In this document: positions 45,054 to 57,900 of the stretch, in pieces
Layout: each line of letters begins with the position of its first letter
Numbering within the stretch: the first letter of the stretch is position 1
Origin: Nematostella vectensis
Taxonomy: Eukaryota > Cnidaria > Anthozoa > Actiniaria > Edwardsiidae
Length of the DNA: 64,000 bases
Direction: 5' to 3'
NCBI RefSeq assembly: GCF_932526225.1
Contig: NC_064043.1
Span: 4,021,501 to 4,085,500 of the forward strand
Position numbers and translations under genes: made by a program
The notes under the pieces: model-generated
Databases searched by the model: none
Seen by the model: the letters and a program-made list of their open reading frames with translations, nothing else
Told to the model about the DNA's origin: nothing

Positions 45054-45344
45054 TACTCAGTATATTTGGGTATAGGGGTGTTGCTGGGGTTTTTGAAACC
45101 TGACCCTGTTAAGGACAAAAATTCTGAAAAACCATACCCTGTTTAGGACAACACCCTCAATTTTAGAACCCTGTTTAGGACAAATAAAAATGTCTTACTT
45201 AGTCTATACAAATGCTGTCTTTTATCGCAAAATCGATCGCAGAACCAAGCACTCGGTTATCACGTGAGAGCAAGCAAGGCAATCAGACCGGGGGCGGGAT
45301 CAGCGGTTACGAGTTTTAGCAAGGCAACCAAATCGGTACCCTGT

Positions 45345-45588
45345 TTAGGAGAGCCTTGCTTAAAATTATGTACGCTGTTCAGGGCAGAGAGGCCTGAAAT
45401 ATATACCCTGTTCAGGACAGAAAGGCCTGAAATGTATACCCTTTTCAGGGCAGAGAGGCCTTAAATGTATACCCTGTTCAGGACAAAGAGGCTTGAAATA
45501 TATAGCCTGTTCAGGACAGAGAGGCCTGAAACATATACCCTGTTCAGGACAGAGAGGCCTGAAATATATACCCTGTTCAGGACGGACT
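45345..45588. repeat. 33-bp minisatellite
   Basis: About seven copies of a 33-bp unit (TATACCCTGTTCAGGACAGA, then GAGGCCTGAAATA). Weaker CCCTGTTTAGGACAA copies precede it from about 45100. Because 33 is three times 11, one frame stays open on each strand; those peptides are artefacts. Confidence 0.85.
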
Positions 45589-45887
45589 TGAAGATACGAG
45601 TACGGTTACGAGTGCGGTGACGGTAGAAAACAATGTATTTAAATTGAGAATTGAAAGGCTGCACGTGAAAATGCGTTCTGTCTGATAGATTTCCAACCGT
45701 TCTCCGCCAAAACACGACGTGAAATTTCAAGTTTTACGGTCTGGCGAGTACGTGGCCGGGTGGAGTATATATTCACCTGTCTCTGTTTCTTATTCTAGAA
45801 ATAAAGTTTACGGTAAATTTCAGTTTGTTTCTGAATATAAAGTCTAGGTAATTTCATCGAAACTATTGTTGAATTTGTCGCCAAGCG

Positions 45888-46162
45888 TTACAGTGAGGAC
45901 ACAGAAAGCGGGCCATGCTGAACGACTTTGACCAATCATATTCGGCTTAAACACCGTAAACATTTCGAAAAATAATTTCTAGCCAATCAGGTTAGGGTGT
46001 TTCCACGCTCAATCGACGGACAAAAATGGTCGACTACACGTACGAGGTCAAATAAACAACGTCCGCCGTTTCACATTGGCTGAACTTTAATGTTTATGGT
46101 GAAGCCGATTCTGATTGGTCAAAGCTGTTCAGCATGGCCCGTTTTCTGTGTCCTCACTGTAA
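45888..46162. mobile_element. MITE with TTACAGTGAGGACACAGAAA ends
   Basis: About 75 bp at the left (TTACAGTGAGGACACAGAAA onward) recurs inverted at the right end with about 85 percent identity; total 275 bp, non-coding. It lies between the two GT31 genes. Flanking TA is compatible with a TA target, but this is not certain. Confidence 0.75.
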
Positions 46163-46576
46163 AGTGTTATCTCGGTCATCCATCCTAGCCGTAGCTGTTG
46201 TCGCATCTTAAAGTCCCTAACATCGCTTCTCGATTTGGCAGTTATTGAAATATTATCCTCGACGTAAACCCCTGTCCTTGGTTTACAGACTTCACGTGTT
46301 TAAACTTTCTCAACCCTTGACATTTGTACAAAAACAAATTGGTATAAAATCAGGCTAAAATCACTGCCAGCAGCATAATTCATACCACAATTGAAACAAC
46401 AGACAATGTCCACGTAACGCATTATAGCTTGGAAGATTAAAAAAAAAACTTTTCAATACTATTTGTCTTCAAAAATTTGCATTATAATAGTTTAAAAAAT
46501 ATTTAAAGTCCCTCGCCATGTATCGCTTCACATGTACCAATCGAACATTTTCGTCAAAGAAATTCGCGAGCCAAAC

Positions 46577-48179
46577 ATGGCGTTCAAACTTCGACGAAAT
46601 GCAAAAGCTTTCACACTTGTAGCAGCTTCTATTCTTCTGATTACTATCGTCTCTTTCCGAAGAAATAAAGATAACAGCTTTGCTGTCCAAACCAGGTTCA
46701 TCGCCCGTACAGACACGTTAGACATTCTCCGTGGTGGCTTGTTTGATGCCTTAGCTAAAGTGAGTGAATCCGAAGGCGGACTCGGGCGTTACGGGCCCTT
46801 CTTGGGTAAGCCAAGAAGTCAATCGCGAGTAGAATGTCGTCGAACGCCTTTCCTTTTGATTGAGGTGCACTCCAGGCCGAGTAACTTTAAGAGAAGGGAA
46901 GCAATCAGGTTTTCCTGGGGACAACCAGAAAATGTTATCAACCAGGCGGGGAATTTTCCACAAGGGAGGTGAGTAGAGGGACTCAGAGTTTTCGGGGGGG
47001 GAGCAGGTTACGCGCATTCAAGGAGAACACAGGCGGGATTCTGAATAATCGCACGGGATGCGGGATCTAATGTAAGTCTCCTATCGGGATAAGGGATTTT
47101 AGCCTTTGTGTGCTCCTCTAAGCTCTAAGTACTCTTTTAAGATGTTAAAACATCTGTATACATAAAAATATTTGCACTACTTTTTTTCACGCTTACTTTC
47201 CTTTTGCGAAAAATGAATACAGCGAAAATGCTTCCATCGTTTATCCTTTCTCAGCCTGCCCTGAGTAAGAAACTTTTCGATAAAAACGAAAATTCGCAAT
47301 TAATGCAAATTTATCCATTTCACTTACAGGTCTTGGAAAACCGTGTTCATGATTGGCCGTAGCCAAAACAAGACCATTCAATCAGCTCTCGATTTCGAAT
47401 CCAAGAAATCAAGTGATATTGTATTTGGCGACTTCGAGGATTCATATTCAAATCTTTACAAGAAAATGGTTCTTGGAATAAGGTGGGCACACACCTTTTG
47501 TACAGCGGACTACATCCTAAAGACAGATGACGACTGCTACATAAATGCGCATGCGCTGATCACTTGGCTTGACTCATACCACATGGTTAACGCGTCACAA
47601 CCGCTTTACACGGGAAGGCTAGTTGAAGACAGGAGGGTTATTCGAGACAAAGAAGACCGCAACTATCTTTCAATGGAAGAGTATCCCGACGCCGAGTTCC
47701 CGGCGTACATCGCGGGCGGGGGTTACCTGTTCAGCGGTTTTCTCCTATTGCGGCTCATCTCTGGGTCTAAGCGCGTCAAAATGTTTCCGGTGGAGGATGC
47801 GTGTTTCGGTACTATCATGAACGAGATACGGGTCCGCCCGACCAACGATTTGCGATTTCTTCCTTTTATATTTTGTGGGTTTGATAAACAGGGAGACTGG
47901 AGGGATATCTACGTGTTGGAGAGACCGTTGTGCGAACTTCTCGGACCGTTCGTTATCCACGGGCTGCGACCCGAAGGTCAAATAAACTTACATTACAACG
48001 TGCGAATCTTGACTGCTGTATCGCGCTTCTGCAGTTTGTATCAAAGGAAGGCGTGGCTTTGGGCTAAACAGAAATGCGACGAGAATATTTTAGAAACATC
48101 AAGATATATCCGGAAGACCCCGAGCAGTAGCCTTGCGTCGAGCGTTTCACTGACTGCTTGGGATCTAGCGATCCGGTAA
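46577..48179 (+). CDS. Family 31 (beta-1,3-) glycosyltransferase, type II membrane protein
   Basis: Exons 46577-46968 and 47330-48179 join (phase 2, GTGAGT/TTACAG) to 413 residues. N-terminal anchor KAFTLVAASILLITIVSF at about 10-27. Motifs: FKRREAIRFSWGQPENVINQ, WKTVFMIGRS, DIVFGDFEDSYSNLYKK, metal site Asp197-Asp-Asp199 (LKTDDDCYIN), YIAGGGYLFSG and FPVEDACFG. An in-frame ATG 45 nt upstream (46532) would add 15 residues before the anchor. An ATTAAA follows at about 48240. The intron position and phase match the minus-strand paralogue 1.9 kb away, so the two arose by inverted duplication. Substrate unknown; likely Golgi. Confidence 0.88.
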
Positions 48180-48938
48180 CTCAAAAAAGTCGAGCTAGCA
48201 GTCGGGTAAAATTTGGGGTGAAGATCCATTTTCTTTAGAATTATTAAATGGAACTCATCCACAGTCCTGACTGTCATAAGATATCGAATATTATATATAG
48301 TGAGCAGGTATTTTCGTGCTGTCCTCTAACGGAGAGTGACTCTAACAACGGCCAAGGGAGGGACTCGAGGCAAACCATATAGCAAACTAAATATGGTTAA
48401 ATTTTACTGATATGAGGTAAAAAGATCTATAAAAAAACAGGGTATTTTTATGAAATACTGATCCTGCTTGCAAGCGGTGAGTGAAATTGTATTGGAATGT
48501 TTTCATCATCGGCCGTTATCTTGGATTAGACATGTCCGAAGAGCCGTTAAAATAATCTAACGATTTCAAAGATAACTTACTTAGCAGTAAGTACGTAAGT
48601 GAATTTGGTCTCCATTTACCTTCCTCTGCAGAGTAACTATTTTGTCTCTTTTGTCTCTTTGTATCGATTTGCCAAGGACACCATAACAGCCTTCACAAAA
48701 AGCGGCACGCCTCAATCACAACCTGGCAGTAGGAGAGAGTATTGGCACTTGCGTATCACGTGACTTTTTGTGACATCACATCGACGTCAATAATCATTAC
48801 GTTGGCTTATTTACAGCCAGTCCAACGAGTACGTTACTTCCTAGACGTGACATGATATCAGGATAATATCCCACACTTTTAAAGGAAGATAAAAACGAAG
48901 TCACGTGAGCTGAAGTCATGTGACCCCCTTGACTATTG
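48180..48938. other. Convergent intergenic region, no gene seen
   Basis: Lies between the 3' ends of the GT31 gene and the Maf gene. Contains a TCACGTGAC word and a TGACGTCAA-like word around 48755-48790, but no recognisable gene or repeat. Confidence 0.4.
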
Positions 48939-51900
48939 CTATTCATAGAGTTTCTTGATCTGCAGGCAAAAGTGGTGTAATGGAAACCCCATTACGTTGA
49001 AATAGTCACCGCGAATACCACTGACCAATGAGCCACCTATTCCTTGAATACCGTACGCTCCTGCCTTGTCCCTGAAAAGAGAGATCGTACCATAAATATA
49101 ACCCAGATACTAATTATAAGTTTAAAACACCAGCTCCCTTCAGAATTGCTACAAATACGTCTAGATTTCTATACTAGATTTTAAAAACCAGGGCCGTAGC
49201 AGGGGGTGCGGGACTGGAGGCACATGCCTCCCCCATATTTTCACAAACTAGACCCTGCGCGCAGGGTTGACTGGGATACCTGAGATCTGCAATTTGTTTG
49301 GGCCCTGTGTTGTGAAAATGTATGACAAATATTCTACTGCCCACCACCTTTGGATAAAATAACAACTAGACCCTGTGCGCAGGGTTGACTGGGATACCTG
49401 AGATCTGTATTTTGTTTGGGCCCTGTGTTGTGAAATGACAAAGATTCTACTGCCCACCACCTTAAAAAATAAAAATATACATATGTATAATCTTGTTTTT
49501 TTAATGCCATATCACAACACTGATTGGGGCAAGAATATCCAGACTTCAAATTATAGCATATACATATTCTTAAGGATTGTAATCAACAACACCACAAAGA
49601 CAACAAAATGCTCTAGATTTCATTGAAAATGTTCCATAAAATTAAAATGACATTCAATGAGGGATGAGAATTATTTCAGGAAAAAAAAAACTTATCTAAA
49701 GTGTAATGTTTTCGGGACTAAAACATCACGAAGAAATAGACAGCTCGTTGAACACAACAACTGAACTCCATTTATTTCTGAACAACCCCCGACATGCCCA
49801 CGAGGCATTCCAAATATGGTGTACAACACAGGGAGCCCATCCGAATATATTACATCTCCCCGTTCCTGGAATGAACTAGCTACAAACATGTAAACAATGT
49901 CAATGACTAGAGAGCTAAATACATCTAATAGTCTCTTTACAAGTCCAGACGTACTACAGGTTTAGGGGTACGCCTTGGGTAACGCCTCACAGGTGTAGAT
50001 GCCACGTCAGGTGGTGACTCAGTTGTACATGTAGGAACAACAGTCTCTGAAGATTTAGGTGAGACTTCAGGTAGAGGGGTAACCTCAGGCTCAGGAAGAA
50101 TGGGTTTAGAGGACACTACTGGAGTAGAGGGCAAAACAAAGCCACTCCCAGTCATAGCTGTAGCTGTAGTTGGTGGGGGTGTGTGCTCCGCATCACCAGC
50201 TGCTAGAAGGTGATCAACATGTACATGACACATTCGTCCTCCAATACGTATCTGGTATGCTAGGGGACCGATTCTCAAGATCACTGTTCCTTTATCCCAC
50301 TTGTGTTTCCCTCTGAAGTTACGAACTAAAACAATGTCTCCTGGAAGAAACTCACGAGTTTTTGTTCGGCCACCATCATGCTGTTGCTTTTCCTTCATCT
50401 GACGCTCCTCAACATGCTGGGCCAGATTGGGCTGAAGCAATGCCAAACGTGTGCGAGGCTTACGCTTCAAGAACAACTCAGCAGGTGTCTGCCCAGTAAC
50501 CGTATGGGGCGTGTTCCTGTACGAAAACAGAAAACTTGACAGCCGTTGCTGTAGCGATTTCCCCCGATCAAACTTGCTGGTAAGTAACGCCTGCTTGAGA
50601 GTTTGGACATATCTCTCCGCCTCCCCGTTAGAAGCGGGATGATAGCGAGGGACCCGTGTATGCTGTATTCCATTACTTTTCATAAACATGTCCAGCTCAC
50701 TAGAAATGAACGGTGGACCGTTATCGGAGACCATCTCCTCTGGTAATCCATGTGATGCAAATAGACCAGCCAGCATTTCAATGGTCTTGGGTGCAGTAGT
50801 GGAAGATGTAGCAATAATCTCAGGCCACTTTGAGTGTGCATCGACAACAACAAAAAAAGTTCACTCCGTCTTTAACAGCATAATCCATGTGCACTCGTTG
50901 CCAAACTCTAACAGGCCATTTCCATGGGATCAAAGGTGCTGTGGCAGGCTGCTTACGAACAGACTGGCAGGCCTCACAATTGTGCACCATGTTCTCGATA
51001 GCCTGATCGAGCTTTGGCCACCACAGGTAGCTGCGTGCGAGAGACTTCATGCGACACATACCTGGGTGATCTGCGTGAAGATCATGCAGGATTTTCTCCT
51101 GAACTGCCTCTGGGATAATGACCCGCAGACCCCAGAGAACACAGTCTTGTTCCACAGACAGTTCCAATCGACGATTGAAATAAGGACGTAATTCCTCCTC
51201 CTGTGTCTGCTGTGGCCAGCCACTTTTCACATAATGAAGTACCTTGCTTAACACAGAATCCTTTCTTGTTTCCATAGCAATGTCCTTTGCCGTTACAGGT
51301 AGGTCATCCACATAACTGAAATTATAAATTTCAGTTTCCTCTGAAACTCTAGGCTTATCAACAGGAAGTCTGGACAGCCCATCCGCATTGCTGTGATCGA
51401 CACCTTTACGGTAAACGACATCATACTGGTGGGATGCTAAAATTAAAGCCCACCTCTGAAGACGAGCCGCAGCTAGTGTGGGAATTGCCGACTTTGGCCC
51501 TAAGATTGTTAGGAGTGGTTTATGGTCGGTCTCCAGAATAAATCGTCGCCCATATAAAAACTGGTGGAACTTTTTAACTCCGTAAATAATGGACAGGGCT
51601 TCCTTCTCTAGCTGGGCATAATTCTTTTCACTACCAGTGAGGGTTCTTGAGGCAAAAGCAATGGGGCGCTCCTCGCCTCCTGGCATAACGTGTGAAATAA
51701 CGGCTCCAATGCCATAGGGTGATGCATCACAAGCCAATTTAATTGGAAGATTGACGTCATAATGAGTTAGGACTTTCGCTGATTGCAGGAGCTCTTTTGC
51801 AGAGGTGAAGGCTTGCTCGCATTCTGGCAGCCATGACCACTCAACCCCGTCCCGCAGGAGGTTGTTTAACGGGTGCAGCAATGTTGACAAGTTCGGGAGA

Positions 51901-54900
51901 AATTTTCCGTAGTACTGTAACATACCCAGAAACGATCTCAACTCGGTAACATTAGTTGGCGCAGGAGCATCCACAACAGCCCGAACTTTCTCTGGTGAAG
52001 GGTGGACACCCTCGGCATCAATGACATGACCGAGAAAACCGACCCTGTCCTCCAGGAAACTGCATTTCGACAACTTGAGAGAAATTCCGTATTTCCGTAA
52101 GTCTTTCCAGCACCGCCTCTAATATTGCTTTGTGTTCCTGGTCATTCCTTCCAGTGATCAAAATATCGTCGATATAGCAAACAACACCATCAATGCCCTT
52201 GAGAATGGTGTCAATAGTAGATTGAAATACAGCAGGTGCGCTTGCGACAACAAAAGGCAAACGATTATACTGATAGAGCCCTTTACAGGTGTTGACAGTG
52301 AGGAACTTCTTGGACTCCTCACCAAGAGGCAGTTGCTGATATGCATGCTTGAGGTCAAGTTTAGAAAACTTGGTACCACCTGCCAGAGCACTGAGCAAAT
52401 CTTGAGGGTTAGGCAGAGGGTATTGGTCGACGTCCAAAACTGGATTCACCGTAACTTTGTAGTCTCCACACAAACGAACACCACCATCTGCCTTAGGGAC
52501 GACCACTAACGGGGCAGCCCACTCACTATGGGACACTTTTGTCACGATCCCCTCCTTTTCCATGCGATCCAACTCTGCTTCAACTGCTGGCTTTAGGGCA
52601 TACGGCACGGGGCGAGCCTTATGAAACCTAGGCGTGGCCTCAGGTTGCACATTGATTCTTGCTTGAAACTCCTTGATTTTGCCCAGGCCCGTACCGAAAA
52701 CACCCTTGAACCGTGCAGTCAGTTCATGAACTAAATCAGAAGAAGAAACACTAAAAAGGTGCTCCCAGTTCAGCTTAACAACACTGAGCCAATTACGACC
52801 CAGAATAGCTGGTTTGCTCTCAACTTTTGCCACAATCAGAGGCAACTTGGCACTTTGACCCTCGTACTCAACTAGAACTTCGGTTTCACCAATTAAAGGT
52901 AACACTGTTCCAGAATAAGTCTTTAATGAGGTACTTGCATTCTTGAGTTTCAAATGTCCAAAATTCTCTTTGAACAACTTTTCAGGGATGACTGTGCGTG
53001 CAGCTCCCGTATCAACTTCCATTGGAATTTCCTTTCCGTTAACAGTGATAGTTACTGTCACTGCTTTGCTGCTGGGTTCACGAGTTGAAAAGAACCCCAA
53101 TGACTCATCTTCTTGGTCATTGTCCACTGAAACTTCAACATACTTGGTTTCCTTGCACTCCTTGGACTGACAGACTCTCTTTAGGTGACCCACTTTGCCA
53201 CAATTATCACACTTATACTTCTTGTATTTACAGGATTTACCATCATGTTCAGCACTGCCACAACGATGACATGCTGTTTTGGGCTTTCCTCCCTTGTTCT
53301 GTGTGAATTTCTTGTGTTTCTGTGGCTTTTTTCCAAGCTGATGAACTTCTTCAACGCAGCCCGATCCGGACGATCCAGAGCCCTTCAATTCCGACGACTT
53401 CGATTCCGCCATTTCCATCGACTGAGCGATCTCCAAAGCCTTCGCAAACGTCAAGGTTTTCTCGGTTAAAAGTTTCCGTTGAATCGCTTCCTGGCGTAGA
53501 CCACATACAAAACGGTCTCTCAAAGCTTCATCTTGGAAAGTTCCGAACTCACAGTGAGTTGAAAGCTTCTTTAGTTGGGCGCCAAAGTCCGCAACTGTTT
53601 CGGAGTCGTGACGAAACCGGTTATGAAAATTGAATCGCTCGGCAATAACCAAGGGTTTCGGATGCAAATGGCCACTCAAGATATCCACAAGATCTTTATA
53701 TGTCTTGGTGTCAGGTTTTTCCGGAGTCAAAAGATTCCTTAACAGTCCGTACGTTTCAGGACCTATTGCAGTGAGCAAGACAGCTACCTCGTTCTCCTTT
53801 CGCACGCCATTCGCCTTCATGAAGTTTTCAAGCCGCTCAATGTAAGCTTCAAACGACTCTTTTTGCCGGTCGAACTCTCTTAGTTGACCGATGACACTCA
53901 TGGTGTTCCACAGATCCGGTTCTCGTCGCCAGATGTAATGTTTTCGGGACTAAAACATCACGAAGAAATAGACAGCTCGTTGAACACAACAACTGAACTC
54001 CATTTATTTCTGAACAACCCCCGACATGCCCACGAGGCATTCCAAATATGGTGTACAACACAGGGAGCCCATCCGAATATATTACATAAAGGAAGGACCA
54101 AAATACAAAAAAAAAAATAACAACCAAAGTACCAAAATACTTTTCATAGTTTTACATATCTTACACTACACAAGACTACTGATATGTCTACCTCTACAAA
54201 GGGTACCAAAACCAAAGCAGCAGTTACTTATACTACATATTCTTACGAATATTGATGAAAACTGCTCCATATTCTGTTGGAACGTGTCTCAATTTACACA
54301 TATGCTCTACTGAAATCTACATGGTAAAAAATCATGACATTCAATGAGAGATCAAGATATTTTATAGCAAGAAAACAAAATTTGTCTAATGGGTAACCGG
54401 TCAAGTGTCGCGATGTAAGGTAGTCACCTGTTTGGGATTCATTCATAGCGATTTGTAGGAGACGATTTTCATAAATAGTTTCAAACTACTTCCACTTCAA
54501 AATAGATTAAACAATCAAGGTAAATACCTCGAGTCCATGAGTGACCAGAGCACATTTAATTATGTCTGGATGTAAACAGTAAAGTGTCTTAAGCAGTCAG
54601 CACATAAGTAAGTAATTCTTATCTCGAGCCTCACGTCTCGGGTCTCTTCGGGTGGCAAATTGAAACACGAGTAAATACAGCGAAAGAAATCCAAGCTGAG
54701 ATGATTTTCCACAATAACTTGGTAGGAATTGAGGATATGCTAAAATATGCAGTAATGAAATCGCAAATCTAGCCGGTATACAGAAGGTATCGCAAAGGTT
54801 GTTGGGGTATTACGCAAGAATGTCCATATCGCAAGAAGAAGAAAAAACAGTTGCATTTTATAACTGGGCTACCACAGGTATCCCAGTAATTAAAAGGAAA

Positions 54901-57900
54901 TGACCAGTAAGACAGAAGAAAATGACCAGCGTGGCTGTGCCCCCAAATATTCTCTTTAGGTTTCTGTATTATGCCCCCCCCCCCCCCCCCAATATTTCGA
55001 GGCCTGCTACGGCACTGTACACTAGTTACCAGCTCTATCTAAAAAAATTTGGGAAGGGGAGTGGAAAGGAAGAAAAAAAGAAAGGAAAAAGAAGAGAGAA
55101 AGGAAGGAAGGGAAAACAAAAACTTGACCAGTCAGTTTCTCTGACGTCCTAAGCTTACATGGGTTCCTCAGTTTTGATGTAACCATTTATGACGTCATCT
55201 GTCAATTCGCCAAAGGTGACAAAGGTCCTTTCATAGAACTGGGTTAACGAAGGCTTGTCCAGCCCTACAGCTAGGAAAAAAGAAGCATGTTTTGGGAATA
55301 ACGCAAATACCATACAAGCCAACACATTCACAGCTAAAGTGCTACACAAAGCAAAGCAATTGTAACTAAATTGAAATGCAAGAGGCTTTTTTAAAGTCTT
55401 TTAGCTCACTCAGTATAAAGAAAAAGACTGCTCCCTGGAGTTAAAATATTTGAAAAGAATTAAAATTTAGTGTGTGAGCACTGTACTTTCACTGAAGATG
55501 ATACCACAGGGAAAAATCACCAGCAATTTTTTTTTTTCGTTCACCACTTTAATAAAGTGCAGTTAATTGAGATGGGACCTCCGGCTAGAAAGCCATGAAT
55601 TTACAACTCTGAACAAATCCCAAGTCACTGAGCTACTGCAACACTATCTTAGTGCTGCTTAATAACTGCCACACAAGCATTTGTGGACTAAGGGGTTATT
55701 TTCCCACCTGAATGTGAGTGGCTCACAAGTGTGACACCACTGTACACCTCATGTTCACGTCCACTGAGGCTGAAGAGAAATGCAGAAATTTAAAGTTAGT
55801 CTTCATGAAGATATATTAACAGACACCACTGAATGGGAGATGGGGTAAGTTAGATATTAGTTAACAGTCACAGTCATGGTTGAGTATAAAAAGCACCTTT
55901 AGGTCATATTCCTGTTTTCAAAATCATTAGCCTTTCTTCAGAACTAGCCTAGTTAGATTGTACCCATAGAGTGAGTCAGACAAGCAGCATTCTATTTCTT
56001 GATATGGTTGTGCAGACAAACTCCACAAATGGACAAGCAAGTGGTCAAGAGCCACCTGGGAGGTTGTTTAGCAACAGACCAAGTTTAGAAGTATACAATT
56101 GTTTACAAAATTAGAAGTATGATATACATTATAGGGCCATAGCAGGGGGTACGCACCCCTAGGTTCTTCCCATGTTGACCTGATAGGAATGCTCGTCATA
56201 TTTTTTAGGGGTCAAAATCGGGCCTTAGGTCTTTTTAGGGGTATCCAAAAAAAAACAGGCTTTTCTCTTAGAAATGGTATTTTAGGGCTTTTGAGGTATT
56301 TTTAATGGAGCAATTTATGGTTGTGCAGGTATTTTTAGGGGTATTTTTTTTAATTTTCCGACGTTCATCCCTGGGGTACGTACCACCATAATTTTAAAAA
56401 ATTATGAGGAGTGACCAGTAGGGGTATGGCTGTGTCCAATCAATGTCTCTGTATCAAAATATTTTGAGACCTGCTACAGTTCTGCATTAGAAAAACATAT
56501 AACATGCTATCAACAATTTTATATTACAACATGGTGTATTGCAGTTTTTTCTTCTTTACCTTTTTAGCATTTTAAAAGCATTTTCCTTGGATTTGGGTTT
56601 TTCCAATATTTCATTTTCCAGCACCTGTGTTTAAATGCAAAATTGATAACCTTTTCAAATTGTCTGAGCCCCACTCCTAATAAAAACTAGTCTAATTTAA
56701 AAAATATATTTTTTATGTTGATCTTTTTTAATAAAGAATAAGCGTATGAAATACATAAATGCCAAACCGCTTACAATAATAGTAATCACTTACCACTATC
56801 GTATCTGATCCAATCACTAAATCAGGAATGTTATTCTAGAGGATGTAGAAACAAAACTGTAAAGGTCTGAAGGTTTGAAAGAAACAAAGAGTTTTCATTG
56901 GATGACAAAATAACTTGGGGGCTTTTGGGGTCTGTTCTTAAATCTTATGCTCTCATGTGGTTAACTCAGCATTAAAACAGTTGACATTTAGTATATAAAT
57001 CTTATTGCTAAAAACTGCTTTGCAAATCTTGTGAAATGGGGTCTAAAATCTTGTGACATCATGCTAATGAAGGTGAGCTGGCAACTATGGACATCTGACT
57101 AACTTTACTTGTCAGTGTGAAGATACAGATTCGCTACCTGCATTTCACAAACACAAGTGGGGTGAGTTAGAGAGGGAGACACCAGATACAGGAGACTGGG
57201 AATCACCCATATTCTTGGGTTGGTTGGTCTGCCATATTCTATGGCAGATGTAAAAGGGCCACTGGAGATGTTTGCCCATGGTATCATTTTCAGTAACAGT
57301 GCTCATACATTAGCCCTAACTTATGATTGTGAACAGCAGTCTTTATCACTAAACATTTCAAGGTTTCATAAAAAGCAGAGGAGAAAAAATAAAACTGGGA
57401 GATTGAATCAATGTATGGAAAGTACATGTTTCGTCAGATTTTGAAGGGTTTAGCTTTGACAAGTTCAATCTCGCCTGAAAAATATTGACTCAACGATACC
57501 TGCTTGTCATCTCTCATTCTCTGGGCGACCTCAAGAGCTTTCTGCTTTGCATTCTCAAGCACATAATCTTTAGGGTGTTCAAAGCTCGACTTGTCAAGGT
57601 TTTCCTCAAATACAGATGGGATAGTCTGGAATTTCAGTCCCTTAGCACCAAAAAGAAATACAAGTTAAACAGCATGGCATGGTTCAAAAGAACCACTCCA
57701 TTTGACTGGAAGATCTGCTCAAATGAAAGAAAACTGACTGCTTAGTTGGTAAACCACCAACACCAATTCATATATCTAATTGGGAGAGGGGGGAGGCTTG
57801 ATAGAGGAATGACAAACCACATCTTTCACACCCACGTCCAATAAAGCCTGCATTAAGATTTTTGATAAAAGGTTCTATTTGATACTGGATATCTGAAACA

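Larger units (their letters stand above)
49702..54086 (-). mobile_element. Ty3/Gypsy LTR retrotransposon, recent insertion in a Maf intron
   Basis: 4385 bp with identical 153-bp LTRs, a 5-bp target duplication (TAAAG) and a primer-binding-like site TGGCGACGAGAACC next to the 5' LTR (53932-53919; tRNA not assigned). Domain order gag, protease, RT, RNase H, integrase is that of Ty3/Gypsy. There is no envelope-like frame. The LTRs are unusually short. Confidence 0.93.

Noticed and set aside
45264-45730. Open frames on both strands with 11-residue repeats
   Set aside because: They come from a 33-bp minisatellite whose length keeps a frame open on each strand.
52018-52100. Programmed ribosomal frameshift between Gypsy frames
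   Set aside because: The break falls inside the RT domain, not between gag and pol, where a programmed shift would be useful; an indel is simpler.
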